The position numbers and the translations under genes were made by a program. The notes beneath the pieces are model-generated. The model was not told the DNA's origin and ran no database searches. It saw only the letters and a list, made by a program, of their open reading frames with translations. Source: Clostridia bacterium (GTDB taxonomy: Bacteria > Bacillota > Clostridia > Christensenellales > Borkfalkiaceae). From it: 16,828 nucleotides of DNA. Every line of letters starts with the position of its first letter. The stretch's first letter is position 1. Below, piece after piece: positions 14,215 through 16,828 of the stretch. Where the stretch lies: NCBI GenBank assembly GCA_017648525.1, contig JAGCIP010000177.1, positions 1 to 16,828 of the forward strand, in the 5' to 3' direction.

Positions 14215-14453
14215 GCTGTGTAATCTCGGGTTGATGCGGGAAGTTACTTAAATCGTGCGAAACGATAGATAATTTCCGCTGACAAGTGTGGGGGCTAGAC
14301 CCCTGCGACTAACTTCAATAGAATTAGTAAAGTCATTCGCAGCGACTTAAAAAATTTAAGTATCGGCGGATGATTTTTTTATTAAACGAAATTGACACAC
14401 ACGGCAGAGTTTACAGCACACAGTAAAAGTTAGGAAAAAAAGGAGAAACAAAA
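14215..14453 (+). promoter_or_regulatory. Structured leader of the S10 operon, candidate ribosomal-protein leader or attenuator
   Basis: About 240 bases of untranslated leader precede rpsJ. I see five hairpins. GCGGGAA-G-TTA (14236-14246) pairs with TAATTTCCGC (14270-14279) and is capped by ATCGT/ACGAT around GCGAA. GGGG (14291-14294) pairs with CCCC (14300-14303) around CTAGA, with flanking pairs out to 14285-14310. ACTAA-C-TTC (14308-14316) pairs with GAA-TTAGT (14321-14328). An intrinsic terminator follows at 14333-14380, and a small TTTAC/GTAAA hairpin (14410-14427) lies before the ribosome binding site. TCCGCTGA (14275-14282) can pair over eight bases with TCGGCGGA (14363-14370), the 3' arm of the terminator, which would block terminator formation. 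In E. coli the S10 leader is attenuated by L4, encoded here by rplD. Whether L4 or another ligand acts here is unknown. Confidence 0.6.
14333..14380 (+). terminator. Intrinsic terminator inside the S10-operon leader
   Basis: TCATTCGC (14333-14340) pairs with GCGGATGA (8 pairs, one wobble). The inner stem ACTTAAA/TTTAAGT closes on AAA, with small bulges between the two stems. Seven T follow at 14374-14380. As rpsJ starts only 74 bases later, this terminator must be bypassed to express the operon. It may also stop read-through from clpX. Confidence 0.75.
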
Positions 14454-14753
14454 ATGGCAAGTCAAAAAATCAGAATCAAATTGATGTCTTACGACACCGA
14501 AATGCTCGACCAAGCGGCTTCAAGAATCGTTGAAACGATGAAAAAGTCTGGTGCGAAAATTAGTGGACCTATTCCACTACCTACCGAAAAGGAAATAGTA
14601 ACCATCCTTCGTTCGCCCCACAAATATAAGGATTCACGTGAACAATTCGAAATCAGAACACACAAAAGACTTATAGATATTTATTCGCCCAACGTAAAGT
14701 TGCTTGACAGTATTCATTTGCCTGCAGGCGTAGATATCAAAATCAAATTGTAA
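14454..14753 (+). CDS. rpsJ: 30S ribosomal protein S10
   Basis: Component of the 30S head and also NusE, a partner of NusB and NusG in antitermination. The 99-residue protein is near full family length, and the typical sequence is present throughout: KIRIKLMSYDTEMLDQAASRIV at the start, SGPIPLPTEKEIVTILRSPHK in the middle, and REQFEIRTHKRLIDI near the exposed loop. AGGAG (14441-14445) lies eight bases before the ATG. It is the first gene of the S10 operon, behind a consensus promoter and a folded leader with an internal terminator. Confidence 0.98.
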   Translation: MASQKIRIKLMSYDTEMLDQAASRIVETMKKSGAKISGPIPLPTEKEIVTILRSPHKYKDSREQFEIRTHKRLIDIYSPNVKLLDSIHLPAGVDIKIKL

Positions 14754-14796
14754 TTTATAAACATTATATAATATATATCGGAGGTGAACTTTATCT

Positions 14797-15429
14797 ATGA
14801 ATAAAGCAATCATTGGCAGAAAGTTGGGAATGACACAGCTCTTTTCCCAAGACGGCAAAGTTATTCCGGTAACGGTTATCGAGGCAGGTCCTTGTCCCGT
14901 TGTTCAGGTTAAAACTTTGGAAAGAGACGGTTATTCGGCAGTAAAACTCGGCTTTGCTGAAGTTGACGAAAAGACCATGAACAAACCCCAGTTAGGATTG
15001 TTCAAAAAAATAGGCGTAGCTCCGCAAAAAGTATTGAGAGAGTTCAAACTTGACAATGCGGACGAAATGGCAGTAGGTTCAGTTGTAACTTGTGACGTTT
15101 TCCAAGCGGGCGATAAAATCGACGTTTCGGGCGTATCAAAAGGTCACGGCTTTACCGGTGTTATTAAGAGATGGAATCAACACAGATTGAAAGAAACCCA
15201 CGGTGTTGGCCCTGTTCACAGAGAACCTGGTTCAATGGGTGCAATCAGTAATCCTTCAAGAGTATTCAAAGGCAAAAACCTTCCCGGTCATTGGGGTAGC
15301 GAAAACGTAACCATCTTGAATCTTGAAGTTGTAAAAGTCGACAAAGAAAGAAATGCGATACTTGTTAAAGGCGCAGTTCCCGGTCCTGTAAAAGGAATCG
15401 TAACTTTGAGAAATAGCGTTAAAGCGTAA
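14797..15429 (+). CDS. rplC: 50S ribosomal protein L3
   Basis: Early-assembly protein of the 50S subunit that reaches toward the peptidyl transferase centre. The 210-residue protein starts with the family signature AIIGRKLGMTQLF. It carries the extended basic loop with SKGHGFTGVIKRWNQHR and GPVHREPGSMGAISNPSRVFKGKNLPGHWG, which lies along 23S rRNA. A very strong site, GGAGGTGA (14780-14787), precedes the ATG by nine bases. The 43-base gap after rpsJ is the largest within the operon, with no promoter seen in it. Confidence 0.98.
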   Translation: MNKAIIGRKLGMTQLFSQDGKVIPVTVIEAGPCPVVQVKTLERDGYSAVKLGFAEVDEKTMNKPQLGLFKKIGVAPQKVLREFKLDNADEMAVGSVVTCDVFQAGDKIDVSGVSKGHGFTGVIKRWNQHRLKETHGVGPVHREPGSMGAISNPSRVFKGKNLPGHWGSENVTILNLEVVKVDKERNAILVKGAVPGPVKGIVTLRNSVKA

Positions 15430-15440
15430 GGAGAAAGATT

Positions 15441-16067
15441 ATGCCAAGTGTTAAATTGTATGATATGAAAGCAAAAGAAGTAGGCACTCTTGAACTTGCT
15501 GAAGCGTTGTTTAACGTAGAATATAACGAATCAGTTATACATCAAGCGGTAGTTACTAGACTTGCAAACGAAAGACAAGGAACAAAGAGCACTCTTACCC
15601 GTAGCGAAGTTCGTGGCGGTGGTGCAAAACCTTGGAGACAAAAGGGAACTGGTAGAGCAAGACAAGGTTCTATTAGAAGTCCGCAATGGATTAAGGGTGG
15701 CGTAGTATTCGCTCCCAAGTCGAGAGATTTCTCTAAAAAGATGAATATTAAGGCAAAAACGGTTGCTCTTTTCTCGGCTCTTTCACAAAAAATTAGAGAT
15801 AACGAAGTAATCTTCGTTGACGACATCAAGATTGAACAAGCAAAAACCAAAGAAATGGTTGCTTTCCTTAAAGCGTTCAATTTGGAAAAGACCGTACTCT
15901 TAGTTATGGACAATAGCGACGAAGCAGTATTGAGAGCAAGTGCTAACCTTTCTGCAATCACCACGATTGCTGCAAGCCAAATCAATACTTACGACGTTGT
16001 AAGAAACGCAAAAATCGTTATGTCTAAACAAGCTGTACAACAAATCGAGGAGGTCTACGGAGAATAA
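15441..16067 (+). CDS. rplD: 50S ribosomal protein L4
   Basis: Binds 23S rRNA domain I, and its extended loop lines the exit tunnel next to L22. The 208-residue length is normal. The loop signature RGGGAKPWRQKGTGRARQGS, followed by IRSPQWIKGGVVFAPKSRDFS, is intact. In E. coli L4 also represses its own operon by acting on the S10 leader, making it the first candidate ligand for the leader at 14215-14453. The stop codon overlaps the rplW start by one base (TAATG), so the two are translationally coupled. Confidence 0.98.
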   Translation: MPSVKLYDMKAKEVGTLELAEALFNVEYNESVIHQAVVTRLANERQGTKSTLTRSEVRGGGAKPWRQKGTGRARQGSIRSPQWIKGGVVFAPKSRDFSKKMNIKAKTVALFSALSQKIRDNEVIFVDDIKIEQAKTKEMVAFLKAFNLEKTVLLVMDNSDEAVLRASANLSAITTIAASQINTYDVVRNAKIVMSKQAVQQIEEVYGE

Positions 16068-16357
16068 TGGCTGCACACGATATTATAATTAAACCCCTTC
16101 TCTCTGAAAAGAGCTATGCGGGTATCAAAGATAAGAAGTACAGTTTTGTAGTAGCGAAGAACGCAAACAAAACGCAGATTAAGCTTGCTATCGAAGAAAT
16201 CTTCGGTGTAAGCGTAGAAAAAGTTAACACCGCAAACGTAAGCGGTAAGCTTAAGAGACAGGGCAGGTATGAAGGTTATACGCCTGATTACAAGAAAGCC
16301 ATCGTTCAACTCAAAGCAGACAGTAAGTCTATCGAGTTCTTCGATTCGTTGTCCTAA
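16067..16357 (+). CDS. rplW: 50S ribosomal protein L23
   Basis: Sits at the rim of the exit tunnel and is the docking site for trigger factor and for SRP, both of which have components encoded in this window. The 96-residue protein shows the usual DIIIKPLLSEKSY start, YSFVVAKNANKTQIKLAIEEIFGV and the VNTANVSGKLKRQGRYEGYTPDYKKAIV loop. GGAG (16059-16062) precedes the start, which shares its first base with the rplD stop. Confidence 0.97.
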   Translation: MAAHDIIIKPLLSEKSYAGIKDKKYSFVVAKNANKTQIKLAIEEIFGVSVEKVNTANVSGKLKRQGRYEGYTPDYKKAIVQLKADSKSIEFFDSLS

Positions 16358-16380
16358 TTTAATCGCGGAGGAACAATAAA

Positions 16381-16828
16381 ATGGCTATTAAAAGATATAA
16401 ACCGACTTCGTCTGCGCGTCGTTTCATGACCGTAAGCGCATTTGACGAAATAACGGCAAAGAAACCCGAAAAATCTCTTCTTGAAGACCAAAGAAAGAGC
16501 GGTGGTAGAAACTCACAGGGTAAAATAACCGTTCGCCATATCGGTGGCGGTAACAGAAGAAAATACCGTATCATCGATTTCAAGAGATTGAAAGACGGTA
16601 TCCCGGCAACCGTTAAGAGTATTGAATATGACCCCAACCGTAGCGCAAACATTGCACTTTTGTACTACGCTGACGGTGCAAAGGCATATATCCTTGCTCC
16701 TGTAGGTCTTAAAGTTGGTGACAAGGTAATGAGCGGTCCTACCGCTGATATCAAAGCAGGTAATGCACTTGCACTTAAAGATATTCCCGTAGGTACTATG
16801 GTTCATAACATTGAAATGCAACCCGGTA
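16381..16828 (+). CDS. rplB: 50S ribosomal protein L2, N-terminal part, cut by window edge
   Basis: Core 50S protein needed for subunit joining and peptidyl transfer. The frame is open from the ATG at 16381 to the last base, giving 149 residues of the expected 275 or so. The N-terminus MAIKRYKPTSSARRFMTVS and the RHIGGGNRRKYRIIDFKR segment are diagnostic for L2. Further on there is an OB-fold region with SIEYDPNRSANIALLYYADG. GGAGGA (16367-16372) lies eight bases upstream. The order rpsJ-rplC-rplD-rplW-rplB is the classical S10 operon. The C-terminal half, including the conserved histidine near the peptidyl transferase centre, is outside the window. Confidence 0.98.
   Translation, partial: MAIKRYKPTSSARRFMTVSAFDEITAKKPEKSLLEDQRKSGGRNSQGKITVRHIGGGNRRKYRIIDFKRLKDGIPATVKSIEYDPNRSANIALLYYADGAKAYILAPVGLKVGDKVMSGPTADIKAGNALALKDIPVGTMVHNIEMQPG

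Noticed and set aside
14234..14251. Five-codon reading frame MREVT in the S10 leader
   Set aside because: It has no clear ribosome binding site and no run of regulatory codons, and its codons lie within the first leader hairpin; a leader peptide is not supported.
14392..14420. TTGACA at 14392-14397 as a second promoter for rpsJ
   Set aside because: No -10 element is found 16-18 bases downstream (the bases there read AGCACA).

Overview
The window looks like a chromosomal housekeeping region of a low-GC Gram-positive bacterium, most likely a Clostridia-type Firmicute. The signs are AT-rich intergenic DNA, strong purine-rich ribosome binding sites, near-consensus sigma-A promoters with 17-base spacers, a large Firmicutes-type SRP RNA with an Alu domain, a type-2 (about 1040 residue) isoleucyl-tRNA synthetase, an RqcH protein and a classical S10 ribosomal protein operon. 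I cannot name the species or genus from sequence alone.

Layout. Bases 1-81 are the 3' end of a tmRNA gene (ssrA, plus strand, cut by the window edge). They are followed by about 200 bases of strongly folded but unassigned sequence ending in a terminator. Facing it on the minus strand is the SRP RNA gene (about 355-624) with its own promoter and terminator. A divergent promoter then drives a plus-strand operon of ileS, a class I SAM-dependent methyltransferase and an RluA-family pseudouridine synthase, closed by a bidirectional terminator. A convergent minus-strand gene encodes a six-helix membrane protein of MntP/YtaF type. Divergent from it is a 651-residue secreted, C-terminally membrane-anchored surface protein of unknown function, with its own consensus promoter and terminator. 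Next come a second RluA-family synthase (with an S4-like N-terminus), rqcH, tig (own promoter), clpP and clpX. After clpX, a consensus promoter and a folded 240-base leader containing an intrinsic terminator lead into rpsJ-rplC-rplD-rplW-rplB (rplB cut at the right edge).

How the genes fit together. Almost everything serves protein synthesis and protein quality control. This covers tRNA charging (ileS), RNA modification (a methyltransferase and two pseudouridine synthases), rescue of stalled ribosomes (tmRNA and RqcH), co-translational targeting and folding (SRP RNA, trigger factor), proteolysis (ClpXP) and ribosome assembly (S10 operon). The surface protein and the MntP-like transporter are the exceptions.

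The most interesting candidates are the S10-operon leader, where an upstream segment can pair with the 3' arm of an intrinsic terminator (a possible attenuation switch), and the unexplained folded region between ssrA and the SRP RNA gene. I found no mobile elements, CRISPR arrays, tRNA or rRNA genes, and no clear novel multi-gene system.
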